Shown here piece by piece: positions 54,161-62,946 of a stretch of 64,000 bases of DNA; positions within the stretch are counted from its first letter, which is position 1, and every line of letters starts with the position of its first letter. Below the pieces are notes generated by a model, which saw only the letters and a program-made list of their open reading frames with translations, was not told the origin of the DNA and searched no databases. The translations under genes and the position numbers were made by a program. Location: positions 71,406-135,405 of the forward strand of contig JBOFHK010000025.1 of assembly GCA_051649605.1 (NCBI GenBank), in the 5' to 3' direction. This DNA is from Brevinema_A sp051649605 (lineage in GTDB: Bacteria; Spirochaetota; Brevinematia; Brevinematales; Brevinemataceae).

Positions 54161-55350
54161 TATTTAGTCTCCATTTTTTTAAGAATATGCTCTACAATAT
54201 AACTTGCGATTTTTTGAGAAGCTCCTCTTTGTCCCATTCGTATTAAACCAGTATTCCCACGTCTTGTTCTTTCACTGGGATTATCTATTAATCGATTGAT
54301 CGCTTGTACAACTCCTTGCGGGTAATCTCTTGGGTAGATAAAAGCTTCTCCTAACAATTTTTCATTATTTTCCATACGAATATTGGTACTTTGAGATCCT
54401 GTTCCTTTAAATCCTATTACTGGTTTGCCCAGTCCTGTTATTTGCTCTCCTGCTGTTCCAGCCAAACTAATTCCAAAAATACAAGAGCTTGCAATTTGAT
54501 CAAAATAAGTACTCGGATAGCAATGGATCGTTTGTGTCCCTTTAAACCATACACCAATATGGTTGGACTGATCACGAAGCGTCCAACCATATTGGTGAAA
54601 AATCTCTCCGATTTTTTCTGAATTTAAGCTTGCCGCTTGTACCAATGCCCAATGAATATTGGTGTTAATTTCTGGAAGAAGATCTAATATCAATCCTAAA
54701 TTGTTATAAGATTCTTTACGACTTCCTGGCAAGAGAGCCACAACAGGTTCTTTTAGCGATAATGGTGTAATATACTCCTCCAAGAGATCCTGCATAAGAT
54801 TCCCATAGTATAAAGCATTAATCCCTGACTCTCGAAAATTATCACTCGTGATTTGATCCCTAGGAAAAGCAATCGAAGCGTATTTTTTGATATATCTTTT
54901 TTCGATTGAAAAATGTTCTTGGATATAATCGGATTTCGCTGTAGGAATAAATAACAAAGGGATGCAATGCTTTTTTATTGCAGATACAGCAAGCATCATC
55001 AATAAAAAATCACCAACCACAATCACCGCCTCCAAATTATAACGACTCCATTTATTAATCATTGATCGCAGTTTAAATAAATTCCAAAAAGAACCTGCCA
55101 TCAAATCTTCTACAAAGCCTTGAACAGACTGCGTTGGAAATCCTCCAGATGGCGACATCCCTCCTGAAAAAAATGTCGGAAATCGTTCTTCTTGAAACCA
55201 ACGCCCCGAGCTTACCAAAGAACCCCCAAGCAATTGATAATCATCTAACTTCTTATGTTGAAGTTCTTGGCGGAGTTTGTTCATTAAATTTGCAGCCATC
55301 ATTTCTTCTGCATAACCATTTGCAATGACACAGATTGTTTTTTTCATCAT
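54160..55350 (-). CDS. Lipid-A-disaccharide-synthase-like protein (LpxB-related)
   Basis: A 396-residue protein with LpxB-like features: VIANGYAEEMMAANLM at the start, VVGDFLLMMLA in the middle, VALLPGSRKESYNNL and a C-terminal AGTAGEQITGLGKPVIGF. It resembles the lipid-A-disaccharide-synthase-related family known from spirochaetes and cyanobacteria rather than true LpxB, which carries different GE-rich motifs. It may transfer a sugar to a lipid in the envelope. It overlaps both neighbours by a few bases within the glycan operon. Confidence 0.75.
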   Translation of the reverse strand: MMKKTICVIANGYAEEMMAANLMNKLRQELQHKKLDDYQLLGGSLVSSGRWFQEERFPTFFSGGMSPSGGFPTQSVQGFVEDLMAGSFWNLFKLRSMINKWSRYNLEAVIVVGDFLLMMLAVSAIKKHCIPLLFIPTAKSDYIQEHFSIEKRYIKKYASIAFPRDQITSDNFRESGINALYYGNLMQDLLEEYITPLSLKEPVVALLPGSRKESYNNLGLILDLLPEINTNIHWALVQAASLNSEKIGEIFHQYGWTLRDQSNHIGVWFKGTQTIHCYPSTYFDQIASSCIFGISLAGTAGEQITGLGKPVIGFKGTGSQSTNIRMENNEKLLGEAFIYPRDYPQGVVQAINRLIDNPSERTRRGNTGLIRMGQRGASQKIASYIVEHILKKMETK

Positions 55351-56765
55351 AATTCCTTTTTAATTAATGGTTTAGAGCCTAAAGCTATTAAAATCATAAA
55401 TAAGGTAGAAGACCACATAAAATAGAGCCAATTATCAAACAATCCTGTTGCAATCCACGCAAAAAAGACTACAACAAAAATTAAATTACGCTTATTATCT
55501 CGATAATTAGTAACAATATTCTTTCCTATTAAAAATAATAAAACCGTAAAACAGAGAAGCCCCAAATAGCCAATTTCAAGAGTAATAGATAATAAGAGCT
55601 GATGTAAATAATCAGTTAGATACTCATTCTGCATGACCATTCGATAATAAGGTCCAAAATTCATTAAACCAATACCTATTAGTGGGTATTCTAATATAGG
55701 GAGCTGAGCCAAAGCAAATTGGTACTGTTCTAACCGATCAACAATCGTAACTTGGTTGAAAGGATCGGTAAAAAGCTCTCTCCATTTTGGAAAATAAGTG
55801 ACCAAATAGGTCAATATCCCTACAAAAAATAACCCACAGCCACCCAATAAATACCACCATTTTTTTTTATTGGTTTTAATGATCAAAATAAGTAAAGTTA
55901 TTCCTATTGATAAGGCTAAAAATAAAAACGCATTCCGAGACAGTGTCGCCATACTCCCCACAAAAGTCAGTACAATCCCACCTATAATAATTTTTTTTCT
56001 TATTGGAGATAAAGTACTAAAGCAATAAATTCCTATTAATGCCCAAAAAACCAAGCTTAAAAAAGCACTAGAATGCGTCGGCCAATGCCCATAAATCGAT
56101 GCCATTCCTAAAGAATCTGTTCCTGTAGAGGGCTGAAAGCGAAAAATTAAAACATCTATCGAATAAGGCATCCCATAATGCCATAAAGAAAAAATAACCG
56201 TACTCATAATAGAAAACGAAAGAAGCACACCTATTCTTTGTACAAATTCTTCTCCTCTTTCTTGAAGGAAATTTTGATTGTAAACGGCGATAAAAAAGAA
56301 AGAATAAAGAACTAATCCAAATGTTGCTCCAAAGGATAATACCTTTGATTCTACCGCAAAAAATGAAGAGACAAAAGCCACTCCTATTAGTACAAACCAC
56401 GTATAAATAATTGGATAACAAATCGTGAGAGTTTTTTGCGATAAATTACCCACAATAATAATAACAGCGGCAACAGCAGAAAAAATCCAAAATAAATCGG
56501 ACAAAGAGGCACAAAGAGCTGCAAGCATAATAAATACTTCTGCCCATTTTTTCCAAGAGGAAAGCCCCCTACCAACACTAAATAAATACATCCCCACAGA
56601 GCCTAGTAATAATAACGTAAATATCGTAATAGAAACAAATAAGGGAATGATAACAATTTGATTGATAGGTATAATAAAGTAGGATACCAAGGCCAAAAGT
56701 AAAAAAACGGTAGAGAAAGTCATTCCCATGCTTTCTGTAGGGTATTTTTTAATAAATCTAAGCAC
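55347..56765 (-). CDS. O-antigen ligase / polymerase-like membrane protein
   Basis: A 472-residue protein with about 11-12 membrane helices and one long loop (about 315-390) near the C-terminus, the Wzy_C/WaaL layout. Landmarks are GSMATLSRNAFLFLALSIG and LEYPLIGIGLMNFGPYYRMVMQNEYLTDYLHQLLL, where the Arg and His correspond in kind to ligase residues. The GTG start overlaps the stop of the upstream glycosyltransferase (TAGTG). It should join or polymerise glycan chains at the outer face of the inner membrane. Confidence 0.82.
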   Translation of the reverse strand: MLRFIKKYPTESMGMTFSTVFLLLALVSYFIIPINQIVIIPLFVSITIFTLLLLGSVGMYLFSVGRGLSSWKKWAEVFIMLAALCASLSDLFWIFSAVAAVIIIVGNLSQKTLTICYPIIYTWFVLIGVAFVSSFFAVESKVLSFGATFGLVLYSFFFIAVYNQNFLQERGEEFVQRIGVLLSFSIMSTVIFSLWHYGMPYSIDVLIFRFQPSTGTDSLGMASIYGHWPTHSSAFLSLVFWALIGIYCFSTLSPIRKKIIIGGIVLTFVGSMATLSRNAFLFLALSIGITLLILIIKTNKKKWWYLLGGCGLFFVGILTYLVTYFPKWRELFTDPFNQVTIVDRLEQYQFALAQLPILEYPLIGIGLMNFGPYYRMVMQNEYLTDYLHQLLLSITLEIGYLGLLCFTVLLFLIGKNIVTNYRDNKRNLIFVVVFFAWIATGLFDNWLYFMWSSTLFMILIALGSKPLIKKEL

Positions 56766-57820
56766 TATATCCCTCCAATAACTTGTAATAATCTTTGCAT
56801 CGTATAATCTTTATTAAAATTTTTCAAACGCTCTCTCCCTTTTTTTATAAGATCGAGCCGTAACTCTTCATTCTTAATCATTTCTTTTATTTTCTCTTGA
56901 ATATCATAAGGGTCAGTTGGATCAGCATAAAGTGCTGCATCTCCTGCTGTTTCTCTATAGGCAGGAATATCCGAAAGTAACAAAGGACATCCGCAAGCCA
57001 TCGCTTCCAATAAAGGAAGTCCAAACCCTTCATAATGAGACATACTACAATAGAATAAGGCTCGCCGATATAGCGAAATTAATTCTTCATCATCGCAACG
57101 CCCTAAAAATGAAATATTATCTTGTTTACGAAAAACATTAAGTTCGGGGTCTTGAGCAAAAACTTTAGCCCCTCCTCCTGCTGCATAAAGTGATAAACCT
57201 TCTATTTTTATTCCTGAAAACGCGTGTAGGAGGGCTGAATAATTTTTACGAGGGTCTAAACTAGCTACAGTAAATATATAAGAATCTTTTTGAGATTCTA
57301 CTGGTTTGAGCACTTCCTGAGTAAATCGTTCGTTAAGCCATAAAGGCAATACTAGTACTTTTGTGGCAGGTACTTTTAATAATTCTACAATCTCTTGTTT
57401 AGAAAATTCGCTAACCGTCATCAAAAAAGCTGATTTTTTTGCAATTATAGGAATAATTGTTCGGTAGTATAAAACAAATTTTTTAGAAAACCATAAAGGA
57501 TTTCTTAAAAAAGCTAAATCATGGATCATCACCCCCTGCTTAGAAAGTTTAGTTAAGGGGGCAGTATTTCCAAAATTTAATAATAAATGGTGGTCTTTGA
57601 AAGTTTTTTTTGGTAATACCCACTGCTCCCAAAATAAGGCATAAGGCTTTGGGGCATAGGATGTTATCGGGGTTAATTCTTGAGCCATATCTTGATTGAG
57701 TATATCAATCGGAGCGTATAGCTCTGATGAAGCTTTTAATTCTTTTGCAAAATTAAAAGCTACCCGTTGTACTCCTGTAATATCTTGACTGAGAAATCTT
57801 CCATTAATTGCTATTTTCAT
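56765..57820 (-). CDS. Glycosyltransferase family 4
   Basis: A 351-residue GT-B enzyme. The N-terminal domain has GRFLSQDITGVQRVAFNF; the C-terminal nucleotide-sugar domain begins YIFTVASLDPRKNYSALL and ends in the GT4 signature SHYEGFGLPLLEAMACGCPLL-type region with the two Glu. It follows the aminotransferase with a 4-base overlap, and the O-antigen-ligase-like gene follows. Sugar donor and acceptor are unknown. Confidence 0.9.
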   Translation of the reverse strand: MKIAINGRFLSQDITGVQRVAFNFAKELKASSELYAPIDILNQDMAQELTPITSYAPKPYALFWEQWVLPKKTFKDHHLLLNFGNTAPLTKLSKQGVMIHDLAFLRNPLWFSKKFVLYYRTIIPIIAKKSAFLMTVSEFSKQEIVELLKVPATKVLVLPLWLNERFTQEVLKPVESQKDSYIFTVASLDPRKNYSALLHAFSGIKIEGLSLYAAGGGAKVFAQDPELNVFRKQDNISFLGRCDDEELISLYRRALFYCSMSHYEGFGLPLLEAMACGCPLLLSDIPAYRETAGDAALYADPTDPYDIQEKIKEMIKNEELRLDLIKKGRERLKNFNKDYTMQRLLQVIGGI

Positions 57821-59004
57821 TGATTTAATCCTGATAATAATACTTCTGTAACATACTCCACATCATCTAGAGTCATTTCTTGGTGCAGAGGCAATGATAT
57901 TTCGTTTTGGTACTGTTTTTCGCTATGAAGGAGACTTTCCATACACTTATAATATCTATTCACATTCATCTTATGGAGTGGTTTAAAATGCACATTTAGA
58001 GCGACTCCTTTTGATTGGGCATAATTAATCAATTGATTGCGTTGTTCTTCCGAATAATTTTGAATACGAATAGGCATAAGATGACAGGAAGAACAATCAA
58101 TAAATTGAAAAATATCAGGGTCATCCATGACTATTTGAGGATTATCTTGCAATAACTGCTGATAGGCTATAAATAATTTCCTACGATAAGGAAGCGTATG
58201 CGATTCATAACGCCGAAATTGAGATAATCCCAATGCTGCCAAAATATCAGGCATATTAAATTTATACCCAGGAACACTAATATCGTACTCCCAAGTCCCC
58301 GAAAGGAATTTGTCTTTAGCACTTTTATTTTGGCCATGAAGAATGTAATTAGCAATTTGTTGGGTTAGTAATTGATCCAAATATTGATCTCCTAAAGATC
58401 CTAATGCCAATGCCCCCCCTTCTGCTGTAGTAATATTTTTTACTGCGTGGAAAGAATACACCGCCATATCAATCGATGAATCAATAAATCTCGATCCTAA
58501 AGCATGAGCACTATCTAACAGAATTAAAGGACGCTTCAGCTGTTCTTGAAATTCATTTTTAGGTAAAAAATATTGAGCTAAGAGATTATGATCAAAATTC
58601 CAGTTATGTGCTGTAGAAAAATCAACTGGAATAATTGCTTTTGTTTTTGGGGTAATTTTTTTATAGACCTCATCACGATCAAGGTAAAAAGAGCCAGGCT
58701 TTACATCGGCAAAAACTACCTCTGCCCCAGTATGATAAATAACATTTGCTGTCGCTGCAAAAGTATAAGGGGTGGTAATCACCTCATCACCCATACCAAT
58801 ACCCATAGCTTTTAAAGCGATAAATAAACCTGCCGTCGCAGAATTTAATAAAAAAATATGCTCTGCTTGAAGATATTGAGCAAGCTCCTGTGCAAACTCT
58901 TCTCCCACACTTCCAGAAGTAATCCACCCAGATTTAAGAACATTCACTACAGCGACAATATCTTCATTAGAAACGTTAGGAGACGAAAAAGAGATACGTT
59001 TCAT
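57817..59004 (-). CDS. DegT/DnrJ/EryC1-family sugar aminotransferase
   Basis: A 395-residue PLP enzyme that aminates a keto-sugar nucleotide. Marks: SGWITSG and LNSATAGLFIALKA at the start, VDFSTAHNWN, ILLDSAHALGS, and the PLP Lys in SFHAVKNITTAEGGALAL. The upstream dehydratase makes a 4-keto sugar, so the pair probably yields a 4-amino sugar such as those of PglE/PseC pathways. Start: ATG at 59004, 7 bases after AGGA; the longer frame to 59064 lies inside the upstream gene. Confidence 0.9.
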   Translation of the reverse strand: MKRISFSSPNVSNEDIVAVVNVLKSGWITSGSVGEEFAQELAQYLQAEHIFLLNSATAGLFIALKAMGIGMGDEVITTPYTFAATANVIYHTGAEVVFADVKPGSFYLDRDEVYKKITPKTKAIIPVDFSTAHNWNFDHNLLAQYFLPKNEFQEQLKRPLILLDSAHALGSRFIDSSIDMAVYSFHAVKNITTAEGGALALGSLGDQYLDQLLTQQIANYILHGQNKSAKDKFLSGTWEYDISVPGYKFNMPDILAALGLSQFRRYESHTLPYRRKLFIAYQQLLQDNPQIVMDDPDIFQFIDCSSCHLMPIRIQNYSEEQRNQLINYAQSKGVALNVHFKPLHKMNVNRYYKCMESLLHSEKQYQNEISLPLHQEMTLDDVEYVTEVLLSGLNQ

Positions 59005-59012
59005 AATTAATC

Positions 59013-60260
59013 CTAAGGAATATATTTTTGTAGTAAGGCTAAGATTTCGTCTCGAGAACAACAATAGACGGCATCAGTTAATACTTTACAAAGATCGTCG
59101 ATTTGTTCTTTTGTCCATAAAGTTTTTGTATTCTGTAATACTAATAGTTTTTGATATTTAGATTCTAAGATAATTTCAAAATCGTAGATTAATTCTTCGG
59201 ATTTTTTTTCTCCACCCCGATTACCGATAATCTTAACATGATTATGATTAAAAATGAAACCCGTACATTCAAATAATCGTTTGGCTAAATCCCCAATAGA
59301 AATGGGGTCTCCCATATCAAAAGAAAATAAATTCCCAGTTTCCATTGTTGCAGCAAGTAGTACCAAACGTGCTGCTTCGTTAATTGACATAAAATATCTT
59401 AACATAGAAAGATCAGTTATAGTAAGAGGCTTATTCTGGGCAATCTGCTCTAAAAAAATAGGAACAACACTACCTATCGAACCAAAAACGTTCCCAAAAC
59501 GTACTGTCGTAATTCGGGTATTATCAGAAAATTCATCCATTGCCAAACAAATTTTTTCAGCAATTCGTTTAGATGTCCCTAAAGCAGAAATAGGATTAAC
59601 AGCTTTATCTGTTGAGACTAAAACAAAACGGGCTACTCCCGCCTGTATCGCTGCATCAATCGTATTTATCGTCCCTATAATATTAGTTTTTACCGCTTCT
59701 TCTGGATAGCTATCGAGCATTGGTACATGCTTATGAGCTGCTGCATGAAAAACCACACTAGGACGATGTTTACTCATTACTTGGTTTAATTTTTGAGCAT
59801 CTCTAATATCTCCCAAAACAAATTCAAAACGTTTATCCGTACCATATTTTTTAGAAAGATCGTAAGCACTATTTTCTCCATGCCCATAGACAATTACTTG
59901 AGCTACAGGAAGATTAATAAGATTTTCAACAATATGAGAACCAATAAATCCTTCACCACCAGTAACAAAAACAGTTTTATGGCGATAAAAGGCGATTAAT
60001 TCTTCATCATCGATCATCGCTTCTTCTCTCCCCGTAATATCAGAAAATCGAGGAGGATTCGTTAAGAGCATCTGTCGAATCAAATCAGAGAGTTTAATAA
60101 TTTTGAATCCTTGATGGAGTAAGCTTTGTTCAGAATATTCATCAGGGTGCGTTTTAAGTACACAGATATTTGTATTTATTTGTGTAAGGCAAGACAACAA
60201 TTGAGAAGCGTCTTCTTGAAAAGAAATTTGTACACTATCATTAACAATAGCTAGTTTCAT
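59013..60260 (-). CDS. UDP-N-acetylglucosamine 4,6-dehydratase-like protein (short CapD/FlaA1 family)
   Basis: A 415-residue protein. Residues about 1-90 are a soluble N-terminal part that I do not recognise. From about residue 95 follows the dehydratase domain: VFVTGGEGFIGSHIVENL, LGDIRDAQKL, AAHKHVPML, STDKAVNPISALGTSKRIAE and VRFGNVFGSIGSV. In FlaA1/PseB a Tyr, and in long CapD proteins a Met, occupies the position that is Leu here (SALGTSK). It supplies the keto-sugar for the following aminotransferase. Its ATG directly follows the murE stop. Confidence 0.87.
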   Translation of the reverse strand: MKLAIVNDSVQISFQEDASQLLSCLTQINTNICVLKTHPDEYSEQSLLHQGFKIIKLSDLIRQMLLTNPPRFSDITGREEAMIDDEELIAFYRHKTVFVTGGEGFIGSHIVENLINLPVAQVIVYGHGENSAYDLSKKYGTDKRFEFVLGDIRDAQKLNQVMSKHRPSVVFHAAAHKHVPMLDSYPEEAVKTNIIGTINTIDAAIQAGVARFVLVSTDKAVNPISALGTSKRIAEKICLAMDEFSDNTRITTVRFGNVFGSIGSVVPIFLEQIAQNKPLTITDLSMLRYFMSINEAARLVLLAATMETGNLFSFDMGDPISIGDLAKRLFECTGFIFNHNHVKIIGNRGGEKKSEELIYDFEIILESKYQKLLVLQNTKTLWTKEQIDDLCKVLTDAVYCCSRDEILALLQKYIP

Positions 60261-61736
60261 TTAAGAATCCCATAATTTTAAAATTTCTTCATAATCGGAA
60301 AAATATGTTTTCGTACATCCAAGAATTTGATAATCTTCATGCCCTTTCCCCGCCACCAAAACCACGTCTCTCTCTTCTGCTAGCTCATAAGCTAATACCA
60401 AAGCTTTTTTTCTATCCTGCTCTCGATAAACATGTTCGTGATTGGTAAACCCTACCATAATATGGTCTATAATTATCTTAGGATCTTCGGTACGAGGATT
60501 GTCCGAAGTAACAATCACCACATCAGCTTGAGCTACAGCTTGAGCCATTAGTGGTCTTTTTGTTTGATCCCGATCTCCCCCAGCACCAAAAACAACAATA
60601 GCTTTTTTATTGGGATCAGATACCGCTCCAATCACCGCTAAAGCTTTTTGGAGAGCATCAGGGGTATGGGCATAATCTACTAAAAAAACCGATTTTTTTG
60701 GCGTAATAATTTTTTGAAGTCGTCCAGGAATCATAATATTTTGGATTACTACACTAATATCTTCTGCAGAATAGCCTAAATATCGAAGTAATACTACAGC
60801 CATCATCAAATTTTGCACATTAATTAAACCCAATAAAGCACTGTGGATTCTAAATTCTTCTCGCTCTGATTTTAAAAGAAAGCTCGTCTGATCAATCGTT
60901 AGCGTAATCTGTTCGGCATTCCAAGAACCCACTCCAACTAAAGATAGTGAATCTGCAGGGATTCCTCTTCCTCCTAAACTCTTAAGAAGTCTCTGACCAT
61001 AAGCATCATCAGCATTTACCAAGGCTCTTTTTGGTTTTTTAGAAGAATGAGCAAGTAATTCTAAAAATAGTTTGGATTTTGCTAAATAATATTCTTCTAG
61101 GGTATGATGATAATCCAAGTGATCTTGGGTGAGATTAGTAAAAAGTGCATAATCAAAATTTAAAAATTCTACGCGTCCTAAATCCAAAGCATGCGAGGTA
61201 ACTTCCATAATAGCATAGGCAATCCCTACCTCTACCGCTTCCTTAAGATATTTTACCAAGGCTAAGAGATCAGGGCTAGTATTAAGAGCGGGGAGTGTTT
61301 TAGTCCCAATACTCCACTTAATCGTACCAAAAAAAGCTGTGTCTTTCCCAAGAATTTTTAAACTTTGATTAATAAGGCTTGCCGTTGTAGTTTTTCCGTT
61401 TGTGCCTGTGATTCCGATCAAACATAGTTCTTTATCAGGATAATCATAGAATGCTAGAATTAACAAAGCACTTTCTGTTTTTAAATCATTACTAGGAACA
61501 AATAATGCATCAGGGTAGGACTTTTGTAATTGAGGAACTTTCTTAGCATCAACAAAAAATGAGCGTCCACCTCTTTGATACGCATCACCTATATAATTAT
61601 GGAGATCACGTTCAAATCCTGTATACGCAATAAATAAACTGTGAGAGTCCACCAAACGCGAATCATTATGAAGAGAATGAATAAGAGGGTTTTGGGTAAA
61701 ACGTTGGTTAGGGAACAGTTGTTGAAGTGTTTTTAT
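60261..61736 (-). CDS. murE: UDP-MurNAc-tripeptide synthetase MurE, with apparent non-AUG start
   Basis: A Mur ligase of about 491 residues (E. coli 495) that adds the third residue to the peptidoglycan stem. ATP loop GTNGKTTTA; NLTQDHLDYH; FLVDYAHTPDAL; DNPRTEDP, the motif that in E. coli selects meso-diaminopimelate. The GTG at 61655 would delete the N-terminal DSR motif. In frame upstream lies HNDSRLVDS, matching MurE's DSR..GxLFxA box, preceded by GGAGG at 61749-61745, then ATT (61739) and ATA (61736). No ATG, GTG or TTG is available there, so initiation at AUA or AUU is likely. It leads the surface-glycan operon. Confidence 0.88.
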   Translation of the reverse strand: MKTLQQLFPNQRFTQNPLIHSLHNDSRLVDSHSLFIAYTGFERDLHNYIGDAYQRGGRSFFVDAKKVPQLQKSYPDALFVPSNDLKTESALLILAFYDYPDKELCLIGITGTNGKTTTASLINQSLKILGKDTAFFGTIKWSIGTKTLPALNTSPDLLALVKYLKEAVEVGIAYAIMEVTSHALDLGRVEFLNFDYALFTNLTQDHLDYHHTLEEYYLAKSKLFLELLAHSSKKPKRALVNADDAYGQRLLKSLGGRGIPADSLSLVGVGSWNAEQITLTIDQTSFLLKSEREEFRIHSALLGLINVQNLMMAVVLLRYLGYSAEDISVVIQNIMIPGRLQKIITPKKSVFLVDYAHTPDALQKALAVIGAVSDPNKKAIVVFGAGGDRDQTKRPLMAQAVAQADVVIVTSDNPRTEDPKIIIDHIMVGFTNHEHVYREQDRKKALVLAYELAEERDVVLVAGKGHEDYQILGCTKTYFSDYEEILKLWDS

Positions 61737-61839
61737 AATACGACCCTCCGCAATTTTTAGTAATGATTTATATTATAAAAGATAAAAAGTAAAATATCAA
61801 AAAACTGTCTCTAAGGTCTAGAAAATGTATTTAAAAACG

Positions 61840-61868
61840 TTGACAATCCCATAATATCATAATATAAT
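61840..61868 (+). promoter_or_regulatory. Consensus sigma-70-type promoter of ruvB
   Basis: TTGACA (61840-61845), 17 bases, TATAAT (61863-61868), about 50 bases before the ruvB start. Both hexamers are perfect. Confidence 0.85.
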
Positions 61869-61918
61869 ATATAATAAATACTGAGATATAGTAATAAAAA
61901 TAAAGCTGAGAAGTCCCT

Positions 61919-62938
61919 ATGATAGAAGAAAATATCATCAATCCAAAAAAACAACAGCAAGATTATGAAGATAATCTTCGTCCAAAATTTCTCAATGATT
62001 TTATTGGTCAATACAAAATCAAAGATAATCTCTTTATTTATATTCAAGCGGCTAAAAAACGACAAAAGGCAATGGATCATGTTTTATTATACGGACCACC
62101 AGGATTAGGTAAAACAACGCTTAGTCTCATCATCGCAGAAGAACTTAACGTCCCTATCAAAATCACCTCAGCTCCAATGCTAGAAAAACAAGGCGATTTA
62201 ATGGCCTTGTTGACAAACCTCCAAGAGGGAGATGTACTTTTTATTGACGAAATCCACCGACTTAAAAAAAATTTGGAAGAAGTATTGTACTCTGCCATGG
62301 AAGATTTTAAAGTCGATATTATTATTGGAGAAGGAACAGGAGCAAAAACTCTATCTTTTAATATTCCAAGATTTACACTAATTGGAGCAACCACACGTTC
62401 AGGAGCGTTATCAGCACCTTTACGTTCTCGTTTTGGGATCATCGAACGAATGGAGTTTTACAGCAAAGAAGAACTCCAAGAAGTAATTATCCGTTCTTCT
62501 AAAATTTTAAATGTAGACGTTGATGATCGTGGAGCTTTGGTATTAGCTTCTCGATCTCGAGGTACTCCTCGCATCGCCAATCGTCTCCTAAGACGCATTT
62601 CTGATTTTGTATTAGTTGCAAACCTATCCTCCGTACCTGAAGAATTTGTTCACAACACCCTACTCAAATTAGAAATCGACCAAGAAGGATTAGATGCGAT
62701 CGATCGTAAACTTCTTCAAACCATTATTGAATTTTATCAAGGAGGACCTGTAGGCATTGCAACACTTGCTGCAACACTCAACGAAGAAATCGAAACACTA
62801 GAAGATGTTATTGAACCATATTTAATCCAACAAGGATTTATCCAGCGAAGTCCTAGAGGACGGATTGCCTCAGAAAAATCTTATCAACATCTCGGAATTT
62901 CGTATTCAAAATCAAATTTATTTAATTTTATCGATTAG
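61919..62938 (+). CDS. ruvB: Holliday junction DNA helicase RuvB
   Basis: A 339-residue AAA+ motor that drives branch migration with RuvA. Walker A GPPGLGKT, Walker B LFIDEIHRL, sensor GATTRSGALSAPLRSRFGI, and the C-terminal winged helix with GGPVGIATLAATLNEE and FIQRSPRGR. The N-terminal ~20 residues are family-variable. The ribosome site (GAGAAG) is weak. It lies divergent from murE; ruvA is not adjacent. Confidence 0.97.
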   Translation: MIEENIINPKKQQQDYEDNLRPKFLNDFIGQYKIKDNLFIYIQAAKKRQKAMDHVLLYGPPGLGKTTLSLIIAEELNVPIKITSAPMLEKQGDLMALLTNLQEGDVLFIDEIHRLKKNLEEVLYSAMEDFKVDIIIGEGTGAKTLSFNIPRFTLIGATTRSGALSAPLRSRFGIIERMEFYSKEELQEVIIRSSKILNVDVDDRGALVLASRSRGTPRIANRLLRRISDFVLVANLSSVPEEFVHNTLLKLEIDQEGLDAIDRKLLQTIIEFYQGGPVGIATLAATLNEEIETLEDVIEPYLIQQGFIQRSPRGRIASEKSYQHLGISYSKSNLFNFID

Positions 62939-62946
62939 GAGTAACT

